NCBI RefSeq assembly: GCF_043641665.1
Contig: NC_092200.1
Span: forward strand, 11,832,694 to 11,896,693
DNA: 64,000 nucleotides
Origin: Enoplosus armatus
Taxonomy: Eukaryota; Chordata; Actinopteri; Centrarchiformes; Enoplosidae
Reading direction: 5' to 3'
How positions within the stretch are numbered: the first letter of the stretch is position 1; the number at the start of each line of letters is the position of its first letter. Positions 39,501 to 53,700 of this stretch are shown piece after piece. The notes beneath the pieces were generated by a model. It was not told where the DNA came from, ran no database searches, and saw nothing but the letters and a program-made list of their open reading frames with translations. A program made the translations under genes and the position numbers.

Positions 39501-42500
39501 AACAGAATGGGGCTGGTGTTCATACACATCGGAATGTGTTAGAAATAATGTAACTTCAAAAAAGATGCAGAAAAACATTATATACCATGCAGACGCATGC
39601 ATGAAAGGGAGACGGTCATGCAGTCAGGAGAGAACCCTGCCATGCTTGTTGTTTGTGTGTATGAAGCAATTTCTTTATTTGATCTTTTCTTCTGTTTTCT
39701 TTTTTTTCACACACACTGTACCTTTTGAACAAAACACACGATTTTCCTCTTTCATTTGGCATGATGCACCCTTCTTCATTTTACTGACCAACTGCAGTGT
39801 GTGTGAGTGTAGTTTTCACATACACATACTTGAAGGAAACACATTAATCATAGCCAACGAGCACTTGTAGGGGGGAACTTCTGTGTGTGTGTATGTACAA
39901 AAGTGTTGCATGTGGGGAAACCAGCATGTGTCTTGTCAGATCCTTGTCTTTGATGTCTGAGCCTTAGTTATGTCTATCAGACCTGTTGTGAATTGGGTGT
40001 GAGTATGTATGTGTGTGATCATGTACTGTATTTTGTATTCTACATGTGAGTAAAAACAGTGAAAGGCTTCACCATGGGGGCAATTACTGTATAATGCTTA
40101 CTGTATTAGCTGCATTTCACTGAAAGGTAAAACAAACACAGACCTCCCCACAAACTAACAGCAACAACTTGTTATGATTTGTGAGTCAGAGGTGGAAAAT
40201 AACATCTTCATTCATGTTAACTTGGCAAAAATGTATCCTGTTGCTTCTCAATCTCTATTGCTTGACTGTAAATGGTGTTTCACACACAGCTGAGCTGCAG
40301 ACCAAAAAGAGGTCACACAGTAGGCTCACATGTGTGTTAAATCCTCAGCTGCTTTGTTTTTCCACTCATCTGTTTTAACCCCAATAACGTTTTGTTTCTT
40401 CTTCCATTTACAGTCGGCTATATTTAGTTTGGGGATTCCCTGAAGTCTTCCATGCCTCACTGCATGGTGCCCCACGATTAAGCCCCTATAAAACCTGGTG
40501 GAAAGTTCAAAGCCCTCTGGGTCAAAACTGTGACACTCTTATACAAAAACCTTTTTCATGGCCAAACAAACCTTTGCAGAGCGACATGTAGAGACATGCA
40601 ATGAAAAAAACCACTTTGGACAACCATACCCTTGCAATATTGCTAAGCTGACAGTTTGAAGAAACAGTACACCAAAGTCACAGCGTTCAAGGACACCGTC
40701 AGCAACTTCCATCACTCAAAAGGTCAAAGTCTTTGATCTATAAAAGACATATTGTTTATATCTGGTGCAATATCCATTCTAATTGTTAGCTAATACATTT
40801 CTAAAAGGAAGCATAGTGAACCATCAGTCTCCTTTGCAATTTCAGTGACACAATTCATTTTTGACAGGCAACTCTGTCCAAGCAGCCAAGAACCAAAAAC
40901 TCAAAATAGCCAGTCTCACACAAACAGCAACATTTCCATCACTGCCACTCACATTAAATCTCTTGCTCACATATACTGCACACACACATGGCCCAGTCAC
41001 ATACACAGCTACATAGAAAACACATCGTACACATGAGAGATCTGATTGAATAAAACTCTAAAACCAACACATACCCAGACACACACAACCCTCAATCTTT
41101 CACACACAGACAGCAAGCAGGGGAACTAATGGAAGAGCAGAAGCGAGGTTAGAGGGGATGAAGCAAATTAAAGAGACACAAATAGCGTGCAGGGGCTAGA
41201 AAGGGAATGGGGTGATGGAGTAGGTGCTAACTGAAGGAGATGGATATTTGCTACTGTCATCCCCATCCAAATGGAAAGAAAAGCAGACACCAAAGTTGTG
41301 TTTGTCTGGGCCATTTAGGGGATGACAGTAAGCCTGGAATAGTTTGGAGCTGTGTTGGTTATTGAAACCACTGGAAACACAGTTTGTTCTCTCTCTATAA
41401 TTGTCCACATGGCTTTTAATGGACATGGAGTTCAATCAGAATAACTGACTCATTTTCAGTACAAGGCATCAGCGATTAAATTGCTTGAAAGCTAGACAAT
41501 TGTAAGTTTCATCTATTTGTAAAAAAATGTTTCTGAACACTTTGTAATTGCCCTTGTTCATTACACAAAAATGACACCAGAATCGAGATGTCAGCGGTGC
41601 GCAAGTGCTACGGAAGAGTCCATCTGTTCAATCCCCACTGACTCCGACCTCCACTGTCTTCAGAGCCAGCTGTCCTTTCAGCAATGCACCTCCTGATGTG
41701 CTGAAAGAACAGCGGCCTGTTCAATGGACAAAAATAGTTTGAGTATGCTAAGTGAAAAATAACAAAATAAGAAAATGGGCATTGTTTATGACTACTGATT
41801 CATTAGATTTATTTCCTCCACAACATATAGAAGTGGGAGATTGCTTCACTAAGTGCACAAGAAAAAACTTTGCTTGACAAAAAAGTGGCATTGACATGCA
41901 ATAATGTGATGTCGGTGTGGATTGATACACTTGTAGCCCATCAGTTCTGAGAGACAGACGACGGACGAACGCCTAAACTACTCCAGAGACGCTTTAACAA
42001 CATGCTGGCGGTTTCTTTTGATGTGTTTGTAAATGTATGACATTCTTCCTCTTTCTAACTGTTCTGAGTTTATATTATTATTAAAAGCATAGAGTAAGGT
42101 TAAGTGGCCCTGCCTATGCTGAGGTGTAAACTTGTGTGGGTATGTGGGACAGTGGATCCTGGCTCACAACAGGTGACTGTACCTTCTCCTTGTCGCTGGC
42201 CTCTCTTGCCACAGTGGAGCCCTATAGACAAAAAAAGGAAATTACTCTCCAGAACCCAGTTGTCACTAGAAACACTGGAAAGCCTTGCTTTGGTCTTTCC
42301 CCTCACCACCCTACTTACACTCATTCCTGCAGATACGCATAACCCTTGTGCATGTCTGAACACAGAAGCTCACCCAATTAGGCATGCTAGACGAAATGGC
42401 AGCTTAAAACAGCTTCTTTCTGTTCTCAGACTGGTTACCTAACCCTCTAAACCCTGTTTTAGATCACTTATTACCCAATGGATAATGCCTGTTATGTTAA

Positions 42501-45500
42501 ACATACAACCAAATGATTTTTTGGCTTGACTTATATTTAAAAATATTTGAACTACAAACAGGCCTGTTATGGGCAATAAAACACAAAAAACATTTACATT
42601 CTTTTTATTTTTGCACTAAAGGCTCAGATGATCACTCAAAACAAGTCCTAAAAAAAAAAAGAGTGGTAACAAGAGATTGTTGTAGTTCAACTGTAGATTA
42701 GATTTACATCATTTAGTCTAGTATTCAAGCCCTTTCTGATCACCTACCTTGAGATCATATTTTTTGTAGACGGACAGGCGGTGAGAGAAAACATTGCGTG
42801 TAACAATCATGTAGGTCTCATCTCCATCCACGGTGAGCCGGTACATCCCCAGGAACTGAGGCAGCAGCGTGTTGCCATGGCACTCCACGATGAACTACCA
42901 AAAGAGAGGGAGGAATATCAAAAGTTGTAAAATGGCATCATTAATGTTGACACTGTGCCACTAGACGAAAAGTGTGTGCTGTAGGCCTGTGTGTCAGTTT
43001 GTAATGCAGGTATACAAAAAGAGATTCAGACAGTATCTCTGTAGTTGTGGTCCCTCTAAGGGATTAGTGTTTGTTTCAGTAAAGGGTTTTATTTTTAATT
43101 TTGATATACCAAAGACACAAGGTTTTAGAAATGATATATTATTGTAAGAAAGGCTGTTATCACCTGATGGTATTTCTTTAGAATGTTGTGCATCTCGGCC
43201 ACATCCTCACTGCTGATGGTCTTGGTGACGTAGCGTTTGTCATAAGAGGTATGGAAGCGGGCCCCGCTCCGTCCCTGGGCCTCACTGTTCAAGGGAGCAC
43301 TGCGTGTCAGAGAGTTCTGCAAACACACAGGGCAAAGACGGAAAGGAAAACTGATGATTATGTTCATCAGGATGTACACACTGAGATGCGATCAGCTTGT
43401 CATCTTGACTTTTTGACAACCCTTGCACATGCATTATTTGCTCTGCCTTCAGAGAGCCAAGATAATGTGCTCGTATTTTGCTTTTTTGAATGGTCTGTCT
43501 CACTAAATACACAAAACATTTCTGAAGAGTGCTTATTTAACTATGTGTCAGAGCCCATATTGACATCTTATGTTTAAATAAATATTTTCTCAGTCGGTTG
43601 AAATAACTGCTCTTCTAATGTATTTGAATGGATCCCACAATACAACATGTCCTACATCTACGCTCTTGTTGTCTGACCACCTCCCACTCTCCAGTCTAAA
43701 CATGTGGGGTTCTGACCCCTACGCCTGCTGCCTGTTCAAACCTACACACAGACACAAACAGCTGCTGCCCAGACTTTGGAGCTCAAAAGTAACATGATCC
43801 AACACCCCTGGCTCAATGCCTCATTCTCCAAGAATTCCACATGTCCTCTGCCCTCAGCTCACTCTCCCCTCTTCCAGTCATAGCATCTATTGCTTGTGTT
43901 GCAAAGTGAGGACTATCCTTTAAGGTGCAACCTGAAACAACTGTTAAGCAGCTTTTCTTTGTTGTGTTTAGACCTAAAATTGGTTGCAGTTTTGTTTCGG
44001 GAGGTTCCTTAAAAGCATGAACACTTCCTGGTGTAACATTGGAGTGGTTTGTGTCACAGGCTGAAAATGTTTAAGAGGCCCTTCGCCTGAGGCTGGCAGA
44101 GATGAAAAGCTTTCAAAGTAATATCCTAATGTTTTTGCGTTAGTTAGTCCTTTTCTCCACCATGCATTTATCATAATGTGGGGAAAAAGGTTAATCAGTT
44201 TGCACTTCAGTTACCTTCCCAAAACTTAATTTAATACTGGGTTATTGCTCATTAAAACTAATGGTTACTGCTGCATGTCATCAAAAGAGCAGGCCTGCAG
44301 CTGGTGGTATCCATTGGCCATAATGAGGAATATTACCAATGTAATTAGAAATAATGCTAACAGGCTGGTTTTAGAGCAAGGGCAAAAAGAAAAAAATCAC
44401 AAACCAATAAACCTTTTTGACCACAATGTGACTAGTGCCTCATGTAGGAAAGTAGTTTAATGTCATGACATTCTTTTGGACTGGCCAGTGTCTTAACACC
44501 CCCCAACTGCCCACTCACTGCAGCCAGCCGAACCCTAATGTAAACATGTGAGAAGGACAGCTGCACTGAGCTGGGACACGATGACCTCCAAATACTGCCA
44601 ACTCATTGCCTGCACTGGGAATGGGGATTTACTAGGGAAGAGTGGAGAATAAAGGAAGTCAAAGAGTGGGCTGAAACAACAGAGGGAAAGGAAAAAGCGC
44701 AAGAGAGTAACAGTTTACTAGTTGAGACTGATCAAATTTGTCTTGTGTTTCAGTGTAGCCCCAAGGGGTTACATTCATTAAATACACACGATTTAGATAC
44801 ATTTAAGTATAATGTATTGCCTGTTAAATCACCCTACTATCTACAGTAGCTGGAACTGTATGTGGCAATTCACACTCATCTAGTACTACAAAGAAACTAC
44901 ATATTTGTCCCAGAAGAGGTAGTAATGTTGTAATGTTGCTGGGCTTTTCATACCAAGAAGTCCTGATCATCGATGCCAAACCTCTCTCTGAGGTTTCGAA
45001 ACACCAGAGGGCAGTACTCCTTGAACTTAAAATGGCTGGGCATGTTCTCCCTGTGTGTGCAAAAATTAGAAAACACAAGTGACATAGTTTATGACATGCT
45101 GTAGGTCCCAAAGACTACTTCAAAGAATTATGAAAAAAGCATATATTTTACAGTTATATAATATATAATATACTTAAAAAGACCTTACTTGTTGAAGAGG
45201 TGGTTGTCCACTTTGATCTTAGAATAGGCCTTGAAGTCGTCTGGCATGAGCATGATGGGAATCTGAACATGGCTTAACTCATTTATCTGAGAAGAATAAA
45301 AAGGGGGATGAGTGATGTATCCAGGAACACAAAGCAGTCTGAAACATCGTCAGTAAAATCACATGTCACATTAGAAATGCTATAAGTTAAGAATATAAAA
45401 GCCTCGGGATACTGAGGGGGAAAAATTAGCCAAGATCATCGATCATTACCACTGATAAGCATAATGTGGTGATCAGTGGGATCAACACTGAAAGGAATCG

Positions 45501-46870
45501 CTGTAAATGCAGAGGTAGAGCCTGAAGTGGTAAAACATGGACTATTTTCTTGATTTGATGCAAGCCTGGTATTGGAGCTTTGCAACCATTACCGTTTTCT
45601 TTATATATTTCCTCTAACATCTTAAAAATGCCATCACAGGAATTCTGCAGATAGAAATTCAACCTGCTGGCTGTGAGCTTCACATCTCAATTCATGTAAC
45701 CTTTTCACAAGGCACTATTATCAAACCCAATTAAGTGCATCTTTCTACAGACTGGTGCAAAGATCAGCTTTCACATAACTTCACATGAATGCTCACATGA
45801 CTATACTCAGTATAGGTATTGGCAAAAGGGTGAAAGAGCCAAGACGCCAGTCAATGTAGGTTAAACTTCACCACCTTTCTGCACAAAAACTAATCAAATA
45901 ATTATTGTCACTTCTCCCTGTCAACATCTGAGGTAATGGAGTAAACTGTGGTGTCCCCCCCCCCAATCAAAGCAGCCTGATGACAAGTTATGAGGGCTAA
46001 TTTATGATTCAGGGCAAGAGTTCTGGCTGGGGCCATCAATCAATACCAGTCCTCGGCACAGAACACCTGGTGATGTGAGCAGTTTACAGATTAGTTTTTC
46101 AGGATGATGTAGCCTACAGGGTTGAAGGACAGCTGTAGGGGAAAGGCAAGTGGAAATGTTGCCAGAGCCACTGAAGCCTCAAGGTGTTTTCAATGTACAG
46201 ATAAAGACGAAAGAGATGAAAGAGAGAGATGAAATGTATGTATGTATGAGTGAAAGCTGGGGTTATGTGTCACTCCTCCAGGAAAGATAATCTTAATATC
46301 CTGTAGTCACTGATGCTTTGCTATTCTCTAATCTTCTAGTTTCAGTGCGTTTATGATTCAAGAGCAGATAATCACTCTTTTCTATATGTGATGATATTTC
46401 TCTCAGTTTCTATCAGTTGGTGAGTCTGTCATTAACTAAAATGGTGCACTCATCTTTTCAATGCTCACATCTTACTCTCTTTTCAGATAAATTATGTGTC
46501 ACAAACAAATCAGGACAATTAACCATTGGCTGAAAGAACCACACAAGTTTCCAGAGTGGTTATGTTTATAAAATGTCATATGACATATTTGAGTCTTACG
46601 TATGACCGTCGTTGTGGGTGATCAGGTGAGTTAGACTGTTAACATTTTATATTATGATGGATTGTACATTTAAAACGTCATGATAGCCATCCCACAAAAT
46701 GCAAAATTACAGATTGCTTCAAAAAACTGTGCACACTGAATAAACAGCAGGGCTTCAAACACATAAGGTACATTACAGGAGTTTCCATTTGGAGCTGGCC
46801 ATGCGTCACACTGCTGTAATACGTAGACCTGACATTTGTTATGACTCAGGCACAGCTTGATACAAATATG

Positions 46871-46929
<59 letters not shown>

Positions 46930-49900
46930 TGCGTATTCGTTGTTGGCTGCAGGCAGGGGTGCTGGCAGGCTGCGTGAATCTATTAATAACCTGTCATTCC
47001 ACCAAGCACACTTGTAATATAGGTGCACTGAATAAACTCAAACACTCAAACTTTGATTGACTGTAACATTCATCACGAAACGTGTGTGTTCCTCTATAGT
47101 ACCTGACCCATGAAAGCATTTGGCATACTTTAGGTGGCCATTAAAAAGTATGGGTTTTTTTTTAACATAGTTTGCCTTAAACATGTTCATGATATTAATG
47201 CTCTTGATTTTCAATGATTATCAATACACTGTATGGTTAAGGTTTTAAATTGGATGATTACAGCTAGCGTATGCCTACCGACTGATTATGATTAACAGGT
47301 TGATCTTGGAAGAGAATCTACTTGATCCTATGGCCTCTCAAATTAGTATATTCCTGTGGCCCAATTGCTGTATTTAGAACTAGAGCGTGAACATTAAGGA
47401 TTGCTGAATAGTCTGTAAGACATTGAGTTAACTGCCCAGTCAGCGATCTGAGGCTAGTTCCCCAAACAGCTTCTGTTCTAAACTCTCTGTCAATGGTCGA
47501 GTGTGTAATCTATGCCTTTCTGCTTTGCCACTGATCCACTCTTATGACTGATGTAACTTTTGTCACCAGGTAGATAAGATGGTACTCAGGATGTTGACAG
47601 CAGTGCAGATAGCGGCACAAATATGGCAGAGCAAATATATAATTACTACAGAATGAATTACTACTACTAATAATAATTACTACAACTGTGCTAGTTAAAA
47701 TAGTTTTATTTTTAGCGTGGAGGTGATTGTGTCTTCGTTGAAAATAATATAAATCCAGTGCTGTAGGTTCTGTTTGTTGGCAACTTCCAAGTGAAGTGGA
47801 TAGAACTGGCTCACTTTTAAAAGCACAAACAATTAAGCCCAAGAGAGGAGCTGGCAGCAAGCAGTCAGTAGGTTGGCTGAACATTTCCTATCAGACAAAC
47901 TCAAGATATACCAGACTAACACTCTAAAAGCTATATGTAGTAAAGCTTATATTGACAGAATGGTTTCAATCTGTTTGTTATGAGGACTCATCAATTAATA
48001 CAAAGGGGTTAAAAAAAGAAAAGAACTCTGACCCACTGGCTTGACTGGTCAAATGTAAAACAAATCTTAATGCTGAAGTCTGCAAAAGCTCGTCCAGTGA
48101 TGGGCAAAGGTCTGCCTTTGTACACTATTCCAATTTTGCCTTTAAGGAGCACAGCCCAAATTGAGCATAATAGCATTTCAAGAACAAAGCTGTTTTACAT
48201 TGCGTACGGCACTTTGATGTCGTCTTACTACAGGTGAGAGTTACAATTCAAACTGAATATCCCTGTACTTTAAATATCCTCTAGGATTATTGTAAGCTTT
48301 TTAAGCAAAGGAAAAGAAAAGAGAAGAAGCATGAGAACACAGAATTAGAGGGCATCATTAACAGAGGATAGATTAACAGCAGGAGAGAACCTTTAGGAAG
48401 GAAACCTTTGAGATAAAGACAGAAAAAACCCCATCTGAAAATCTGAAAAGAGAAGAAAGCATATGAAAAAAATATGGAAAGGAGGGCACTAAAGAGACAG
48501 AGCAAGCAGAGGATGCAAGTCCACAGATGCCATATCCGAGTATGTTTCAGTGCCCTGGTGTGACAGGCAGAGACGTCACAGTGATGCTATAGCACAGATG
48601 CATGCTGGGTTCTCAGTGGGGAGATGTCGCCTAATCAACAAAGCTGTGTTTCACACAAGGGCAGAGAGACAATGCCTGACCTTACCAAGCACACACAGGT
48701 CTGCGAGGACACTAGTGCACTGAATGCTAATGCATGTCACAGCAATAAAAATGATTGACACACATCGTGCCCGCATGAAAATGGGGTGAAGACATTGGTC
48801 AGATAAAAAGAGGTATAAAGGAATAGGCTCAGAAAACGATCTGCATCAGTTTGACATATCTCCAAACTCCACTTCTGCACCCATGTTTGTACAGTTACTG
48901 TTTAGTGGCAAATGTTCCTGTCCCTGCAATTAAATTCATGCTACCCTAAAAAAACTGTAAAGAGAGCACGACTGAGTCTGATTGAGATAATTGTATTAAG
49001 CTATTTTCACAAATCATGCTTTTGAGAGTTATGTACCATTTTGTGGTTTGGATAGCAGGCACAGCACTGATTTTTACCACAGTGGCTTTGCCCTGGTGCT
49101 AAATGTTTTTGCAAGTGCCGACATGGAGGTGTGGCTAATCCAGTATTCCGACCTGACCGTCAATTGGAGTACTTAATCCACATCAAATAACGTGTAGTAC
49201 TAATCTATGTGCTGGCTCTTGTCATAATTTCTATCTTGAGCATAGTGTAGCTCTTACGTTTTGTTTAATTAGATGCCTCCAGCATATCTGCTTATCTTCC
49301 TGCAGCTATCAAACTTGCAGACAAATTTCACACCACCACTTCCTGTTTGTCTCCATGGTGATGAAGACTGGTTTTCCGGCCCAGAGTGAAGCAAGTGTAT
49401 GCTGTTGCTCCATTGGACAGGAAGTTGGTGAAGAGAGCGCGCTCTGTCAGCAGCATGGCATTGCCTTATCTCTCTGAACAATGACAGAGAGATGACACAC
49501 TCTTAGGAGATGACAGCCCACTGATAGTGTTGACAGCAGTGAGATTGTAACACCTTTACTTGGTTAAAAAATCCAGCTCTAATAATTCAAAGGATTGAGT
49601 CATTTCTTAAGTGCAAGATATAGAAACTATTAGATTGGAGACAAAACTCTCCCAAAGTTAGAAGGGAAAGAAGCAAGACTAATCAGGCATGCCATCAGAA
49701 TGTGAAGCCTGGAGGGAGAGATTTGACAATGAACAGGGAAGCTATTTTTTTTTATCTTTTCTAATTTCTGATAACTCAAATACTGACTTCATAACTAGAA
49801 TGTGTCACCAGTGTAAAAAGTTATTTTAGTGATGTGGCAATTCTGTCAAGTTCCTCTTAAAATGTACCTTTGTTAGTAAAGGTCAAAGATTACATTTGTT

Positions 49901-50699
49901 TGCCACCCATTCCAATCAGAGTCCTTCAATATCTTCGAACTGTCTGATACAGTCTTTATTTATACAATATTTTATTTCTGCAAAATGTCGATAAAAACAT
50001 ATGAAATTTAAACCCAATGCTTGCATGGCCTGCTGATATATCACTACATAAAACTGGTAGCTGCTGCTATATTGTGCGCTCCATGGTTCACTTGCTTACA
50101 ATGCTGTGGTGTCAGTGTCAATAAATGAAAGATAAAAATAAATGCCTGGTCCTCATCTTGTCCACAGAATTGGGATCCCTATTTACTAACAGTACATCAC
50201 ATGTACTTTAATTTCTCACTGTACAAGCCATAATTCTACAATGCCACAAAGCAGCCACAAACACAAGAATCCTCAAGTCTGCTCTTTGGATTTGTGACCC
50301 TCATGTGTCTTGAGTTTGTGGGTTTATTTTGAATTAGACTGTCACTGGGGTTGCCTCAATGCAATCTTCAGAGAGAGAGAGAGGGAGAGAGAGAGAGAGG
50401 GAGAGAGAGAGAGAGAGAAAAGCATCATTATATGAATATTTTCCATTGGAGTCATCCAAGTGTGGAGTGTCAAGCTGTCAATTACGTGGGAGAAATCTGA
50501 AGAAGCGACACCTAGACAGCATGACACATTAGTGAGCACTTCCTCTATGCCTACAGTATTTACACGATATTACAGTCTAAGTGACTCTAATTAAAGTGTA
50601 TCCAGACAAACTGAACACGCAATTAATCAATATGTAGAGGTGTAACTATATTAGGAGGGAATGTGGTTTTGCAATTTGGCTGTGCAGAGGCTGTGCTCC

Positions 50700-50739
<40 letters not shown>

Positions 50740-53700
50740 ACAAAGCACTTACTGAACATCATCAGTCTTTTAGGGAATGGTGAACCACTGAGCCTTAATC
50801 AACTTATGTACTGGTATACTTGCTGACCACTACATGAAAGGCGATATTCATAAACCACAAAGATAATCATATATGCAGTGTATAGATACACCTAACTAAA
50901 TGGGGATTTGTCCTTTAACAGTCTGATAGTGAGCATCAAAGGTCACATACAGCTGTAGTAGATTGTATCAAAGGTCACATACAGCTGTAGTAGATTGTAT
51001 TGAGTGTGGACGTGACCTTTCACTGACCAATTAACAAGGCTATTACATCATCACTTGACCTGTTATGAATCCCAGAACAATTCATAGTATGTAGTAATTT
51101 TAACAATATCCACATAAAGAAGAATACAGTTTATACTAGGATCCAACCTAAACACAGTACAACAGTGGTGTCTGGGTGTGTGTATCAGGGATTCATTGGC
51201 TAGCCCGTAAAAAGGAATGAACACAAAATAGGGTGGGTACATAAAAAAGTAGAGAACGGGAAATTTATTTAAGTATTTTAATTACCGATAAATGTGAAAT
51301 CTCAAGGAAAAGTCTAATAAAGCACATGTACGTAAGGCAATGTTTCTGTTTCAAACAGTTAAAGAGAATGATTTCAATTAAAGAGAACGATTTCAATACC
51401 TTTTATATATTTTTTTTTAAATTTTATATAGCAACTATAAATTGCAACATTTTAATTGTAAAAGTACCTTGGCAATATGGGAAACACCTTAATTGTATGT
51501 ATATTATGTACAATTAATCTTATAACTGATGTAGCAGTATTTAATGCCTTTAGAGGACATTTTAAATTAAATTCTAAGAAACGTGAGTACAGCTTCTGCT
51601 TTAAACCACACACATTCACAATCACGGCCCTCACAATTTTGCTAAAAATGTGGCCATGGCCTTAATTCTGTGGAGCAACTTGTGTCAGAGGTAGCCCTTA
51701 CTCCCTTTCCTCCCTCTGCTGACAACCACAGTGTAGAGAGGTCAGCCATAATGAGAACACACTGATGATAAAAGTGGAGCAGTGGTAAGGTAAAAGGACT
51801 GCTGCATCTGTGTGTGTGAGTGAAAGGGGAGAGAGAGAAACTGAGAGAGAAATAGGGCCCTGGACGAATGCAACCAACTACCTGAGTAAGTCACCTGCAG
51901 TGCCGTTAAACGATTATGGTAGTCATCCCTTGTATTGTGAGACGTCTACGCTCACATAAGACACTAACAACTCATTCAAGTATATTTTGGTCAGTGTCAG
52001 CCACTCAATCACACACATTCAAGTGCTGAAGAAAGGAAATGGGTGTTTCCAAGTCTTAGATTGCAGTAGACCTATAGAGTGTATAATTAACATCAGCATT
52101 TTCTGAGTTTTCTTATGACAAACAAGCTCCTATCTGTGTTGAAACATTAAATGACTAATGACTGAGACACAGAAATTACAGGTGTCATCAACAGGTACAT
52201 AGACACACACGCAGACAGCTCAGCAAGTCTGTTGTGAAGTCAGTGCAATGAAGGGACAGCTATTAAAGGATATAGTGGTTTAGTCTGACTGAGCAACAAA
52301 CAGGCTTATGGTATATGACCTGTCCTGTTGGGTGAATCAAGCTGCTCAGCAATATGTCGCATCACATTTGGGAAAGGAGTGTGCCATGGCACAGTGACTC
52401 TGTGGCAAAGGACACACACACACAAGTAGGCAGTGGCACCTGCATGCATGCAAACATGTATGCAGGAGCAAACAAGAAAGAAATGTCTTCTTTAAAGGCT
52501 TTTAGAGACACACACTGGAACAAAACCACAAGATGCTTCCAAGTTCCTCTATCTGTCATTGCCTCAGGGTGCCAGGGAGTGAGGCTCCAGCTTTTCTGTT
52601 TTTCTCACCCATAATCATCAAACATATTAGCTGTAGGTCACTCCTACAGATATTTATAGAATCCCCCTCTTATGCAATTCACAGAACCAGACACAGCTAC
52701 TCTGAGTCAGACAGAGAGGCAAGACACAGCAAAGAAAGGGGAGAGAGAGGGACAGGGATGGAAAGTGAGCCAGATAGACAGGATGACACAAATAGTGAAT
52801 GAATCGGCAGGGGGGTGGGGATAATGGAGGTACAGAAAGGAGTGACACTAGGAAAAACAAAAAGCAAAACCTGAGAAGGCCAAAATAAGACTTCAAATCT
52901 AGACTCGCAACGATTTGCCTAAACAATACAAAATCTTCTAAGAAAACCATTTCCATTTCCTTTACGATAAGAGGGAAACTGATAAAAACTTACTTTCCAC
53001 CAACTCACACTTTTCAGCCTGTGCTGCTGTATGAAATTAAAAGGCCTGTTTTTATTTGAAAAGGTCTCTTAAGTGGCACAGTACTTAATAACAATAAAGC
53101 AAAATGTGTTACAAGCTATGTGGAACATCAACTCTACACAATTATCGTCTTTACTTTAAAAGGACAGGAACAGGTGACATGGAACAGCAGGTTAGGAGCT
53201 GCTGGACTCAAAGCTATGATTACACAGTGGGTGCCTTAAAGTGTGACAATGCAGCTTTCCAGCCAGAAATCTACTCAAAAACCATCAGTGTAACACACTC
53301 TAACACCTTTCTATTCCAACGGTGCACTCAGACACACCAAGGGCTTACAGAAAGAACTGACAGGCAAGCCATGACTATATTCCTTTTATAGATTCACAAA
53401 TTACGTGAAGGTGAAGCTGATTCAGATTCATTTTCAACTGAAGAAACAAAACTCCTGACACAAGGTGTTCGGCACCTTAAAATATTTTTAGAATTAGCTT
53501 GTTTATGGTAGCTGGGAAGATAGTATCTTTCAGTATTTTCGGCTATGCTATTCAGGCCAAAATCCATGTCAATAAATCCTGCAATAGTCTGCGTTGTCCC
53601 AAAACTTCTGGTCCTACAAGTTAACACAACTAAAAGGGTTAGGACTGCAGTCTTTGGAGTGTTCCTGCTGTGCTTTTTTAACATTCACCCATTGCAGAAG

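Larger units (their letters stand above)
34797..42182 (-). other. pip4k2a intron 6
   Basis: This is a 7.4-kb phase-0 intron between the 13-codon exon 6 and exon 7. Most of it is AT-rich sequence without exon-like signals. Two points stand out and are listed separately: the candidate cassette exon at 38166-38273 with a purine tract (on plus) beside it, and a tRNA-like SINE fragment near 41.6 kb. Confidence 0.7.

Noticed and set aside
42104..42442. 112-codon plus-strand frame over pip4k2a exon 6
   Set aside because: It is antisense to the genuine 13-codon exon at 42183-42221.
49269..49481. 70-codon minus-strand open frame in pip4k2a intron 1
   Set aside because: No good acceptor or donor in phase with the flanking exons and no recognisable family.
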